Source: DASWUZ01 sp036401375 (lineage in GTDB: Bacteria > Acidobacteriota > Terriglobia > Terriglobales > Acidobacteriaceae). Taken from it: a stretch of 64,000 nt of DNA. The notes beneath the pieces were generated by a model, which was not told the DNA's origin, ran no database searches, and worked only from the letters and a program-made list of their open reading frames with translations. The first letter of the stretch is position 1; each line of letters begins with the position of its first letter. Made by a program: the position numbers and the translations under genes. The DNA lies in the NCBI GenBank assembly GCA_036401375.1, contig DASWVB010000001.1, positions 1-64,000 on the forward strand. Reading direction: 5' to 3'. Positions 17,166-27,149 of the stretch are shown piece by piece.

Positions 17166-18122
17166 ATGACTACTTCTGCTATCCCTTCTACCGCGGGCCT
17201 TAGAGTTGCGGAAGACATTACCGAGCTGATGGGTCACACGCCCATGCTGCACCTGCGCCGGGTGGCTGGGGCGGGGACGGCCGATGTCTTCGCGAAGCTT
17301 GAGTTCCTGAATCCCGGTGGGAGCGTGAAGGACCGTGCGGCGCTGGGGATGATCCTCGATGCGGAGCGTCGCGGACTGCTGGGGCCGGGTGCGACGATCC
17401 TCGAGGCGACTGCGGGCAACACCGGTGTGGGACTGGCGCTGGTGGGAGTGAATCGCGGCTACAAGGTGATGCTGTTCGTGCCGGAGGGCTTTGCGGAGGA
17501 GAAATGCATCCTGATGCGGGCTTTTGGAGCGGTGGTGGTGCGCACGCCCGAGGCGGAGGGGATGAGAGGCGCTATCGAGCGGGCACTGGTCGCGGCGAGC
17601 GAGGTCCCGGGGGCGTTCACGGCGCTGCAGTTTCAGAACCAGGCGAACCCTCAATATCATCACGACACCACGGCGGCGGAGATATGGGAGCAGATGGAGG
17701 GCCGTGTCGATGCCTTCGTCGCCGGTGTCGGTACGGGCGGGACCTTCTCGGGCGTGGCGCGGTTTTTGAAGGAGCAGGATGCGAAGATCCTCACGGTAGC
17801 GGTCGAGACGGACGGCTCGGTGCTGCAGGGCGGGCGGCCGGGGCACCACAAGGTCGAGGGCATCGGGGTCTCGTTCGTGCCGCAGACGTTTCACTCCGAA
17901 GTGGCGGACGAGATCGTCAAGGTGTCGGACGAGGACGCGTTCACGATGGTGAAGCGGCTGGCGGCGGAGGAGGGAGTGCTGGCTGGATCCAGTGCCGGAG
18001 CGACGATCCATGCGGCGGTCGAGGTGGCGCGGCGGCTCGGTGCGGGCAGGCGGGTCGCGACGATCGTGCCGGACTCGGCGGAGCGGTATCTCTCGAAGAA
18101 GATCTTTGAAGGCGGGGTATGA
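17166..18122 (+). CDS. Cysteine synthase / cystathionine beta-synthase family PLP enzyme
   Basis: 318 residues, fold-type II. Lysine K55 in NPGGSVKDRAA forms the PLP imine; TAGNTGVG binds the substrate carboxylate; GTGGTFSGV binds the PLP phosphate; a C-terminal SSAG follows. The family makes cysteine from O-acetylserine and sulfide, or cystathionine from serine and homocysteine. The 4-bp ATGA overlap with a cystathionine gamma-lyase-type gene favours a CBS role (reverse transsulfuration), but the sequence alone does not settle it. No CBS regulatory domain is attached. The ATG at 17166 has a weak ribosome site. Confidence 0.9.
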   Translation: MTTSAIPSTAGLRVAEDITELMGHTPMLHLRRVAGAGTADVFAKLEFLNPGGSVKDRAALGMILDAERRGLLGPGATILEATAGNTGVGLALVGVNRGYKVMLFVPEGFAEEKCILMRAFGAVVVRTPEAEGMRGAIERALVAASEVPGAFTALQFQNQANPQYHHDTTAAEIWEQMEGRVDAFVAGVGTGGTFSGVARFLKEQDAKILTVAVETDGSVLQGGRPGHHKVEGIGVSFVPQTFHSEVADEIVKVSDEDAFTMVKRLAAEEGVLAGSSAGATIHAAVEVARRLGAGRRVATIVPDSAERYLSKKIFEGGV

Positions 18123-19282
18123 AGGATCAGCAGCACGGTTTTGCGACGCGGGCGATTCACGATGGACAGCCTGCGGATGCGGTGTATGGCGCGGTGAACC
18201 TGCCCCTCTATCTCTCTTCGACGTATGCGCAGACGGAGATCGGGGGGCACAAGGGCTACGACTATTCGCGCGCCGGGAACCCGACGCGGTCGGCGCTGGA
18301 GGAGACGCTGGCGTCGCTCGAGGGCGGTACGAGCGCGCATGTCTTCGGCAGCGGAATGGCTGCGATCATGGCGCTGGTCACGCTGTTGAAGAGCGGGGAC
18401 CACGTGATCTGCGGGGCGAATGTGTATGGAGGGGTGCCGCGGCTCTTCAACCAGATCGTGGCGAACTACGGGATCGATTTCACCTATGTGGACACGTCGG
18501 ACGCGGAGAATGTGCGGCGTGCGATCGGGCCGAAGACGCGGCTGGTGCATATCGAGAGTCCGACCAATCCGCTGATGACGCTGACGGACATACGGGCGGT
18601 GGCGGAGGTGTGCCATGAGCGGGGGATCGATCTGAGCGTCGATAACACCTTCCTGTCGCCATATTTTCAGAGGCCGATCGAGCTTGGCGCGGACATCGTG
18701 ATGCACTCCACAACGAAGTTTTTGAACGGGCACAGCGACGGTATCGGCGGAGTGCTGGTGGTGACGAAGCCGGAGCACAAGGAGCAGTTCGACTTTGTGG
18801 AGAAGGCCACGGGTGCGATCCTTTCGCCGTTCGAGTGCTGGATGATCCAGCGCGGGGTGAAGACGCTGGCGGTGCGGATGCGGCAGCACGATGCGAACGG
18901 CCGGGCGGCAGCGGCATTTCTCGAAGGTAACCGGCGAGTGGAGCGAGTCTTTTACCCCGGGCTGGCGAGCCATCCGCAGCATGAGCTGGCCGAGCGCCAG
19001 CAGACGGGTTACGGATCGATGATCAGCATCGAGCTTGGGACGTTTGCGAGGGCGAACGCGTTTGTGAGGGCGCTGAAGGTCTGCACGCTGGGGGAGTCGC
19101 TGGGCGGAGTGGAGACGCTGATCTCGCATCCGGCGACCATGACCCATGCGGCGATCGGGGCTGAAGCGCGGGCGGCGCTGGGGATCACGGACGGGATGAT
19201 CCGGCTGTCTATTGGAATAGAAGACGTAGAAGACCTGCTGGCGGACCTTGAGCAGGCTTTGAGCGGCATGCCTGCGGCTTGA
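18119..19282 (+). CDS. Cystathionine gamma-lyase/synthase family enzyme
   Basis: 387 residues, Cys/Met-metabolism PLP family. Seen: YDYSRAGNPTRSALE (42-61, contacts PLP of the neighbouring subunit), ESPTNPL, DNTFLSP (D175) and the PLP lysine K200 in HSTTKFLNGHSD. The C-terminus keeps SLGGVETLISHPATMTHA with the serine that distinguishes this family. It would split cystathionine to cysteine, 2-oxobutyrate and ammonia, or make cystathionine from a homoserine ester. Coupling to the preceding CBS/CysK-type gene favours the lyase direction. Confidence 0.92.
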   Translation: MKDQQHGFATRAIHDGQPADAVYGAVNLPLYLSSTYAQTEIGGHKGYDYSRAGNPTRSALEETLASLEGGTSAHVFGSGMAAIMALVTLLKSGDHVICGANVYGGVPRLFNQIVANYGIDFTYVDTSDAENVRRAIGPKTRLVHIESPTNPLMTLTDIRAVAEVCHERGIDLSVDNTFLSPYFQRPIELGADIVMHSTTKFLNGHSDGIGGVLVVTKPEHKEQFDFVEKATGAILSPFECWMIQRGVKTLAVRMRQHDANGRAAAAFLEGNRRVERVFYPGLASHPQHELAERQQTGYGSMISIELGTFARANAFVRALKVCTLGESLGGVETLISHPATMTHAAIGAEARAALGITDGMIRLSIGIEDVEDLLADLEQALSGMPAA

Positions 19283-19344
19283 TGGTTGCCGGGCGGGCGT
19301 GCCGGGTCGAGGATCGAGGCGCGGCGGAGTTCACGATTGCGGGG

Positions 19345-19378
19345 CGGACGAAGCCCCGGCGGGGTGAGGCTTCGTCCT
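19345..19378. terminator. Bidirectional terminator-like hairpin
   Basis: A 10-bp perfect stem GGACGAAGCC / GGCTTCGTCC (19346-19355 and 19368-19377, extended by one pair on the outside) around a 12-nt loop. It sits in the 117-bp gap between two convergent genes. No U-tract is clear, so it may protect 3' ends rather than terminate alone. Confidence 0.6.
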
Positions 19379-19399
19379 GCGGGGTGCTCGCGCGTTTAT

Positions 19400-19999
19400 T
19401 TAGAAGTGGTAGGCGATGCCGATGACGGGGTTGGAGATGTTGTAGTAGCGGCTGACGGAGAGCGCGTCGAGTCCGGTGAGGTTTGGAGTTTTGACGATGA
19501 TGCCACGATATTCGGCGCGGATGTCGAAGCTGGGGCTCAGCTCGTAGGCGATGCCGCCGCCGTAGAAGGCTCCGATATCGGTGACGCTCTTGGAGGTCTG
19601 GGTATTGGTGCCAAAGTCCTTGATTGCCCCGAAGAAGTAACCGCCGCCGCCGCCCTCGAGGAAGGGATTGAAGTTGTGGAAGTTGAAGTTGTAGACGTAG
19701 CCCGCGGAATACTCCTGCATGCGGTTGTGGATTGTGTAGGTGTTGAAGCTTGAGACGTAGGTGTCAGACTTCTGCACGAACTGGTAGTTGGCCTCGAGGG
19801 CGCTGTGCGGCGTCAGCATGAAGCGGTAGCTGGCGAGCCCGCCATAGCCTTTGGTCGCGGTCTGAGTGATGCCCTTCGCGGTCTTGTCGGGGCTAATCAG
19901 GGCGGTACCGCTCAGACTTACATCCTGCCGGCTCTCCTGGGCGAAGGCGGCTGCTGCGAGCAACGGCAGCACGAACAACGACAGCACAATCTTTTTCAT
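19400..19999 (-). CDS. Small outer-membrane beta-barrel protein
   Basis: 199 residues from the ATG at 19997-19999, chosen because it begins a signal peptide (MKKIVLSLFVLPLLAAAAFA). The mature part consists of alternating aromatic/hydrophobic strands with GY/GGY turns (GYGGLASYRFMLTPHSALEA, YSAGYVYNFNFHNFNPFLEG, GGGIAYELSPSFDIRAEYR) and ends in the membrane-insertion signature VIGIAYHF (terminal Phe). This is an 8-stranded OmpA/OmpW-like porin architecture. The function is likely structural or adhesive; no specific substrate can be proposed. Confidence 0.82.
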   Translation of the reverse strand: MKKIVLSLFVLPLLAAAAFAQESRQDVSLSGTALISPDKTAKGITQTATKGYGGLASYRFMLTPHSALEANYQFVQKSDTYVSSFNTYTIHNRMQEYSAGYVYNFNFHNFNPFLEGGGGGYFFGAIKDFGTNTQTSKSVTDIGAFYGGGIAYELSPSFDIRAEYRGIIVKTPNLTGLDALSVSRYYNISNPVIGIAYHF

Positions 20000-20147
20000 T
20001 CTTTCGTGGACCCCTCGCCTGCAGTATTGCGCAGGCTCATGCCTTCCAAGGCTCGTCGATTTCTGCAACTTGCGGGTCGTGGCGCGCCCACCTCGCAATT
20101 GTACCTGCGGGCAGCTTGAGGCGCGAAGAGTTCGCCTGCTGCTTGCG

Positions 20148-20181
20148 GCAGCCCCGCCCAGCTTCGGTTGGACGGGGCTGC
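20148..20181 (-). terminator. Terminator-like hairpin after the paoABC operon
   Basis: Arms GCAGCCCCGCCCA (20148-20160) and TGGACGGGGCTGC (20169-20181) pair at 12 of 13 positions around loop GCTTCGGT, 24 bp past the paoC-like stop codon on the minus strand. Confidence 0.7.
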
Positions 20182-20204
20182 GCTGGATTGGTGATCGGCG
20201 CGGA

Positions 20205-22405
20205 TCAGGCCATGAGGCGATCCGGGGTGATGGGAGTGTTGCGGTAGCGTCTGCCGGTGGCGTGGTAGATGGCGTTGGCGACGGCGGCGCCGGTGCCGGT
20301 GATGCCGATCTCGCCGATGCCGCGGGCGCCGAGCGGGTTGAACTTCGTATCGGGGATGTTGAGTGCGGCGACGTCGATCTCTCCGATGTCGAGGTTGACG
20401 GGTACGTGGTATTCGGCGAGGTTGTTGTTTACCGGCCGGCCATTGCGGGGGTCGAACTCGGTGTGCTCGTGGAGCGCGAGGCTGACGCCCCAGACGATGC
20501 CGCCGATGAGCTGGTTCTTACCGGTCTTGGAGTTGAGCAGGGTGCCGATGTCGTAGACGCCGACGACGCGGCGGACGCGGGGCATGCCGATGGCCTCATC
20601 GACGGCGACCTCGGCGAAGACTGCGCCCCAGGAGTGGGTGGAGTACTGTTCACTCTCCTGCTCGCGCTCTGCGGAGGCGGTGGCCTCGAAGGGCTTGCCG
20701 CCGCTGCGGGCGATCATGGCGGTGAAGTCTTCGCCGGCGTTGGGAGCGGATTTGCGGAAGACCTTGCCGGCGGCGAAGTCGAGATCTCCCGGCTGGGCTC
20801 CGTGAAAGGGCGACTGAGGATCGGAGGCCGCGGCGGCTGTGAGTTTGAGGATCCCCTGCTTGCAGGCGGCCTGCACGGCGGGTGTGACGCTGGCGGCGCT
20901 CTGCGATCCGCCGGAGACCGGAGCCTTTGGATAGAGCGAGTCGCCGAGCTTTGCGTCGATCATGTGGACCGGCATCTTGAGGGTGTCGGCTGCGACCTGG
21001 GCCATGATGGTGTACATGCCGGTACCGAGGTCCTGGGTGCCGGAGGCGACGGTCACGCGGCCATCGGGTTCGAAACTGACGGAGCAGCTGGCGGAGGAGC
21101 GATTCGCCGAGTAGGTGGCGGTGGCCATGCCCCAGCCGACGAGCAAGCGGCCATCCTTGGTGGAGCGCGGCTCGGGGTTACGCTTTGCCCATCCGAAGCG
21201 TTCGGCAGCCTGCGCGTAGCACTCCCTGAGGTGCTTGCTCGAGAAGGGCTTGTCGCTGGTCGGATCTTTTTCGGCGTAGTTTTTGAGGCGCAGCTCGATG
21301 GGGTCCATCTTCAGTTCATAAGCGAGCTCGTCGAGGGCGCTTTCGAGGGCGAAGGTGCCGGTTGACTCCCCGGGGGCGCGCATGAAGGTCGGGGTACCGG
21401 TGGTGAGGGGCACGAGGCGCTGGCTGGTGGAGATGTTGGGCGAGGCGTAGAGCATGCGGGTCTGGACGGAGGATGGTTCGGTGAAGTCCTCGATCATCGA
21501 GGTGTGGGTGTAAGCGTCGTGGCGGATGCCGACCAGGGCGCCGTCGCGTTTTGCACCGAGGACCACGTGCTGATGGGTGCGGGGACGGGCACCGACGGGG
21601 CCGAACATCTGGGGACGGTCGAGCACCAGCTTGACCGGGCGGCCTACTACCTTTGAGGCCATGGCGGCGAGGATGACGTGCGACCAGGTGGAGCCCTTGG
21701 AGCCGAAGCCGCCGCCGGTGAACGGGCAGATGACGCGGACGTTGTCGTCGGGCAGGCCGAAGGCTTTGGCGAGGCTCTGGCGGTCTCCGCTGATGTACTG
21801 GGTGGCGTTGTGGACGGTGAGCTTTTCGCCGTCCCACTGCGCGATGGTGGCGTGCGGCTCCAGCGGATTGTGGTTCTGGATGGGGGTGGTGTAGACCTGG
21901 TCGACGCGGACCTCCGCTGCGGCGAGCGCATCCTCGATGCTGCCCTTGCCGACGTCGGCCGGGTCGCGGCCGTGACCTGCGGGGTGGGCAGTGGGGAAGC
22001 CGGCCTCGAAGTCGAGAACGGCGGGCGCGGCCTGGTAGCGGGTCCTGATGAGCGAGGCGGCGTAGATGGCCTGGTTCAGCGACTCGGCCACAACGACGGC
22101 GATGGGCTGATTGTTGTAGTGGACCTGATCGTCCTGCAGCAGCTGCAGCACGCGGCCGGCGGGAGGATGCCCGACGTGTTCGCCCGAGGGCAGCATCGGG
22201 GCGTTCATGGGGGTGAGAATTCTTATGACGCCGGGAGCTTTTTCGGCGGCGACCGTCTCCATGCGGAGGATGCGCCCCTGCGGGATCGTGCTCGTGAGCA
22301 TGAAGGCGTAGGTGATGCCGGGTATGTCGAATTCTGCTGCGTACTTTGCCTTGCCGGTGACTTTGAGTGGTCCGTCTACCCTTGTCAGCGGCTCCCCAAT
22401 GGCGC

Positions 22406-22409
<4 letters not shown>
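20205..22409 (-). CDS. paoC: Aldehyde oxidoreductase, molybdopterin-binding large subunit (PaoC/YagR type)
   Basis: 734 residues of the xanthine dehydrogenase family. It has the N-terminal substrate-channel domain (RVDGPLKVTGKAKYAAEFDI) and molybdopterin-binding blocks (FTGGGFGSKG; RAPGE; SGTQDLGTGMYTIMAQ; GGSQSAASVTPAV). The catalytic glutamate lies in ARGIGEIGITG near the C-terminus. It oxidises aldehydes at a molybdenum-cytosine-dinucleotide centre. Its start overlaps the FAD-subunit stop by 4 bp (ATGA), so the three subunits form one operon with a hairpin at the end. The true substrate is unknown. Confidence 0.92.
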
Positions 22410-23391
<982 letters not shown>

Positions 23392-23395
<4 letters not shown>

Positions 23396-24198
23396 GACAG
23401 CTCCTTCACGGCGGGCAGGGAATGGTTGGCGTTTAGCTGGCTGGCGTTGAGCCGGCTGGCGTTGAGCTGGGCCATGGCCCGGCCTCCCGCGGTCTGCCGG
23501 ACGGCGGCGACGATGCCGGGGTAGGCGCCGCAGCGGCAGATGTTGCCGCTCATGCGCTCCTTGATCTCTTCGACGGTGAGGTCGACCGGGCCGGAGCGGT
23601 TGACGGGCATCGAGACCTGGCTGAGCTCGCCTCGCTTTGCCTCGTCGAGCAGCGCGACGGCGGAGCAAATCTGCCCGGGGGTACAGTATCCGCATTGATA
23701 TCCGTCGTGATCGAGGAAGGCCTGCTGGACGGGGTGAAGCTGATCACCGGTCGCGAGGCCCTCGATGGTGACGACCTTGTCGCCCTCGACGGTGAGCGCG
23801 AGGGTCAGGCAGCTGTTGATGCGGCGGCCGTTGAGCAGGACGGTGCAGGCGCCGCACTGTCCGTGGTCGCAGCCCTTTTTGGATCCGGTGAGCTTGAGGT
23901 CTTCGCGGAGCGCGTCGAGCAGGGAGGTGCGGGGATCGAGGGAGAGCTGGTGCTCCTGGCCGTTCACGTTGAGGGTCACGGGGACTGTCGCCTCGGCGGA
24001 GTGCTGCTGCGCGGAGGCGAGGGCGGGAGCTCCGATGGCTGCAGCGCTGCCGAGCAGTCCTGCGGATTTAAGGAAGTCGCGGCGGGAGACGTCCCAGCGG
24101 GAGCGCTCCTCGAGCAGGAGCTGCTGCTCGGCAAGCTCCTCTTCAGGGCTCCTGGATCGTGTGGATGCAGAGGGCGGATAGAGTTCAGTGGATTTCAA
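23392..24198 (-). CDS. paoA: Aldehyde oxidoreductase, 2Fe-2S subunit with Tat signal (PaoA/YagT type)
   Basis: 268 residues. A twin-arginine signal (SRRDFLKSAGLLGSAAAIG, about 38-56) after a charged N-region predicts periplasmic export of the whole complex. The ferredoxin-like 2Fe-2S site GCDHGQCGACTVLLNG and the second cluster CGYCTPGQ...ICRCGAY are complete. The C-terminus ends in a repetitive LNASR-LNASQ-LNAN tail encoded by 15-bp repeats, which is not part of the family core. The first gene of the operon; GGAGT lies upstream of the ATG. Confidence 0.92.
23422..23466 (-). repeat. In-frame tandem array, 3 x 15 bp, at the 3' end of paoA
   Basis: Three 15-bp units (for example 23437-23451 and 23452-23466, differing at one base) encode the LNASR/LNASQ/LNANH tail of the Fe-S subunit. 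Confidence 0.85.
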
Positions 24199-24465
24199 GA
24201 GGGACTCCTGAGCTGGTTCTATGCGGGGTGGACGCGCATCTTAAGTTTGCGGTCGGCGTTGAAGTGCGATCGGCGGCCTGTCGTTGAGGGGTTCGGCCAG
24301 TCGTTGTGGAGTGTCTGTTGTATTCGGCAGCGGGCAATGAGGTTTTGGATGCTGCATGTGTGACGAGGAAGCAGGGTTAATCGTTGCACGTCAGTGAGCG
24401 GCCGTCGAGCGCGGAGCGATGCCGCTGCTTGAGGCCATGGAAAAGCGACGGGGTGATTGAAACTT

Positions 24466-26058
24466 ATGTGGATGGAGAGGCGCAAGCTGATCGAGCTCTG
24501 GAGGTCGGCGTTGCTGGCCGGGGAAGAGTTCGCTACGGCGACGGTGGTGCGGGTGGAGGGCTCGTCCTACCGCAGGCCGGGTGCGACGCTGCTGCTGACC
24601 CGCGGCGGACGGCGGGCGGGGATGGTGAGCGGCGGCTGCCTGGAGGGAGAGGTGAGCAGGCGGATCTGGTGGCTCACCGAGGCGGGGTCTGCGGTCGAGG
24701 CGTATACGACTTCGTTCGATGATGACGGCGAGGCGGGGTACGGAATGGGCTGCGGGGGAAAGATCTTCCTGCTGCTGGAGCGCGGTGCGGCTGCGGGGCA
24801 GAGGCTGGAGGCGATGCGCCGCAGCGTGGAGGAGCGATCGGCTGCGGCGGTGGTAACGGTGATCGAGGCGGGTTCGGTGCGGCCGGGTGCACAGGGGATC
24901 GGAGTCCGCATTGGGGACCGGATGGTGGTTCATGGTGCAGGGGAGAGGGGACTGGCGGCTGGTTCAGGAGATGGCGTAGCGGCCGCAGGTGGAGTGCCGG
25001 ACCAGGGCGAGATGGGGCTGGGTCGGAGGTCTTCTCCGCTGGAACGACGGATGGTTGAGGCCGGGGCGTCGGCTTCCAGGGAGCGGTCGCCGGCGATGCT
25101 TCACCTCGAGGCTGAGGACCAGGCGGTGACGGTGCTGGCCGAGTACCTGGCGCCTCCGCCGCGGCTGTTTGTGTTTGGTGCGGGGGACGATGCGCAGCCG
25201 GTCGCCGAGCTGGCTGCGGGGCTGGGCTGGGAGGTGGTGGTGGCGGACGGGCGTTCGAACCTGGCGACGCGGGAGCGCTTTCCGTCCGCACACCGGCTGG
25301 TGGTTCTGCACGGTCACCGGCCGCATGGGAGTGGAGTCAGAGGTTCGCAGGCAGCGGGTCAGGAGACTGGAAGTTTGGAGACTGGAAGTTCGGAGACTGG
25401 AAGTTCGGGCGGGAGCTTGGGGTCGTTGGCGGATTTGCGTGTCGACGGTGTCGCCGTGGGGCTGGGGATCGGGGCGGGAGACTGCGCTGCGATCCTGACG
25501 CACAGCTTTGAGCAGGACCGCGCGATACTGTCTGCCATCCTGCCGCTGGGGCTGCGGTACGTGGGGGTTCTAGGACCGCGGCGGCGGACGGTGCAGCTGG
25601 TGGCGGAGGTTACGGGCGCGCCGGGGGGCGTTGCCGCTGACGCGGCGGCTGACCGGGGGCGGTGGGCGGACGCTCTGCAGGGGTTACATTCCCCGGCTGG
25701 TCTGGACCTTGGGGCGGACGGCCCGGAGACGATTGCTCTCTCGATCATCGCGGAGGTGCAGGCTACGCTTGAGGGTCGCTCGGCTGTGCCGCTCGGAATG
25801 CTTTGCTCTGCGAGCCTGCCGGATGAGGGGAACTTCGGCGGCTCTTCGAGTGTTCAGGGGTATTTGAGGGAGAGGGAAGGCTCGGTCTGGCGCGGCGAGA
25901 CTGCTACAGATGAGATTGCTGTTCTTCAGGTTGTAGGCGCAGAGGCTGCAGGCGGGGGGATTGCAGGGGAACAGACTTCGGACGTAGAGACCTCAACTGC
26001 GGAGACTTCAACTGTAGAGACTTCGAGTGTAGAGGTGGGGATCGAGAGGGGCCGATGA
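24466..26058 (+). CDS. XdhC/CoxI-family molybdenum cofactor insertion protein (PaoD-like)
   Basis: About 530 residues. The N-terminal XdhC_CoxI domain carries EGSSYRRPGATLLLT, GMVSGGCLEGEV and GYGMGCGGKIFLLLE; the C-terminal Rossmann-type XdhC_C domain has RLFVFGAGDDAQPVAELA and VGVLGPRR. Family members bind and sulfurate the Mo cofactor and hand it to the apo-oxidoreductase; the divergent paoABC operon is the obvious client. It is longer than the usual 330-390 residues because of 15-bp-repeat-derived inserts (ETGSL-ETGSS-ETGSS, and a C-terminal TSDVE-TSTAE-TSTVE-TSSVE tail). The start may be the ATG at 24466 or 24472. It overlaps mocA by 4 bp. Confidence 0.85.
   Translation: MWMERRKLIELWRSALLAGEEFATATVVRVEGSSYRRPGATLLLTRGGRRAGMVSGGCLEGEVSRRIWWLTEAGSAVEAYTTSFDDDGEAGYGMGCGGKIFLLLERGAAAGQRLEAMRRSVEERSAAAVVTVIEAGSVRPGAQGIGVRIGDRMVVHGAGERGLAAGSGDGVAAAGGVPDQGEMGLGRRSSPLERRMVEAGASASRERSPAMLHLEAEDQAVTVLAEYLAPPPRLFVFGAGDDAQPVAELAAGLGWEVVVADGRSNLATRERFPSAHRLVVLHGHRPHGSGVRGSQAAGQETGSLETGSSETGSSGGSLGSLADLRVDGVAVGLGIGAGDCAAILTHSFEQDRAILSAILPLGLRYVGVLGPRRRTVQLVAEVTGAPGGVAADAAADRGRWADALQGLHSPAGLDLGADGPETIALSIIAEVQATLEGRSAVPLGMLCSASLPDEGNFGGSSSVQGYLREREGSVWRGETATDEIAVLQVVGAEAAGGGIAGEQTSDVETSTAETSTVETSSVEVGIERGR
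25362..25406 (+). repeat. In-frame tandem array, 3 x 15 bp, inside xdhC-like gene
   Basis: Units at 25362-25376, 25377-25391 and 25392-25406 (GGAGACTGGAAGTTT/C) encode ETGS-L/S repeats in a loop between the Rossmann-domain strands. Confidence 0.88.
25975..26034 (+). repeat. In-frame tandem array, 4 x 15 bp, at the 3' end of xdhC-like gene
   Basis: Four 15-bp units (ACTTCGGACGTAGAG and variants) at 25975, 25990, 26005 and 26020 encode a TS-x-V/A-E repeat in the C-terminal tail. Confidence 0.88.
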
Positions 26059-26762
26059 CTTCGCCGGCCGGGCTGGTGCTGGCGGCAGGAGGCTCGCGGC
26101 GGCTGGGTCAGCCGAAGCAGCTGCTTGAGCTGGACGGGGAAGCGCTGCTGCGCCGCACGGTGCGGATCGCTGTCGAGGCAGGCTGTGGGCGGGTGGTGGT
26201 GGTGCTCGGGGCTGGGGCGGAGGCCTTGCGGCTGCAGGTGGCGGGACTGCCGGCAGAGGTGGTCGTCAATGCCGAGTGGGAGCAGGGGATGGGCGGTTCG
26301 ATCCGCGCCGGGCTGGAGGCGCTTGGGCTGGATGCCGGCAGGGTCGATGGGGGTAGGGCCGATGGGGGCAGGGCCGATGCTGGCGGGGTCGGTGGCGTCA
26401 GGGTGGACGCTGGCGGATTTTACGCTGGCCGGTTCGATGCGTTTGGGCGAGACGTCCCGTCATCGGTATTGATCCTTGTATGTGATCAACCTCGGCTCAC
26501 CGTCGGTATGGTGCGGGCTCTGATCCTGGACTTCGGCGAGGCTGAGGGCGATATTACCGCGTCCAGCTACAAGGGGGTACGCGGCGTGCCGGCCATCTTC
26601 GGTCGCAACGTGTTTGGTGCACTCCTGGGGCTGACAGGGGACGAGGGCGCGAGGAAGATCCTCTCCGATGTGCGGTGGAAGGTATCGGCGGTGGAGTTTG
26701 CCGGCGGGGAGGTCGATATCGATCTGCCGTCCGATCTTGGCTTGCTTCAGAAGGAAGTCTGA
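26055..26762 (+). CDS. mocA: Molybdenum cofactor cytidylyltransferase (MocA/MobA-like)
   Basis: 235 residues. GLVLAAGGSRRLGQPKQLLE is the nucleotidyltransferase signature (residues 5-24); LVCDQPRLT is the metal-binding DQP motif; SYKGVRGVPAIFGRNVF and GDEGARKIL complete the MocA pattern. It converts Mo-molybdopterin and CTP into the MCD cofactor used by PaoC-type enzymes, matching its place in an operon with the xdhC-like gene next to paoABC. A 35-residue insert made of seven 5-residue repeats (DGGRA type) lies before the DQP motif and is absent from the family core; it probably forms a surface loop. Confidence 0.88.
   Translation: MTSPAGLVLAAGGSRRLGQPKQLLELDGEALLRRTVRIAVEAGCGRVVVVLGAGAEALRLQVAGLPAEVVVNAEWEQGMGGSIRAGLEALGLDAGRVDGGRADGGRADAGGVGGVRVDAGGFYAGRFDAFGRDVPSSVLILVCDQPRLTVGMVRALILDFGEAEGDITASSYKGVRGVPAIFGRNVFGALLGLTGDEGARKILSDVRWKVSAVEFAGGEVDIDLPSDLGLLQKEV
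26331..26435 (+). repeat. In-frame tandem array, 7 x 15 bp, inside mocA
   Basis: Seven consecutive 15-bp units starting at 26331 (GATGCCGGCAGGGTC, GATGGGGGTAGGGCC, GATGGGGGCAGGGCC and more diverged copies) encode D-A/G-G-R/G-x repeats. The longest such array in the window. Confidence 0.88.
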
Positions 26763-27149
26763 GCGCGGGGCGGGACTGCACTTCGCCTGGAGCTGAGCGC
26801 CCACGTACATGAGACCTGTCTCGAAACGCCCACACTCGCAAGGAATGCTTGACAGGCAGTTTCCAAGGACACCGGCATTTGGTCGCGATGCGCTGATCGC
26901 AGCGTTACGAACCGATCAGGCCGGCGGAAGCACCTTTCCAGGATTTCGCCTACTTCGGCTGCAATGGCGAGGAATACATCGAAGTATATGCGTCGGTCGA
27001 TATCAGTTAGTGCGAATTCCGGCGCCTTTCGTTTCCGCCTGGCGACTCAGTCTATCCTTTTCCTAATTTGGCGGCATTCTCCCTACATGAGCTATATCCA
27101 AGGTGAGGGACGACGTCAGGGAACATTGTTTCCGGTGGGTCGCGGGGAG
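26763..27149. other. Intergenic region, no gene recognised
   Basis: 387 bp between convergent mocA and tadG. Frames are open in places but show no codon bias or known motif. Base composition falls around 26950-27090. No repeat or hairpin stands out. Confidence 0.4.

Noticed and set aside
19286..21365. Rightward Gly/Val/Asp-rich frames across the beta-barrel and paoC genes
   Set aside because: They are complementary shadows of two well-supported minus-strand genes and have no recognisable domain.
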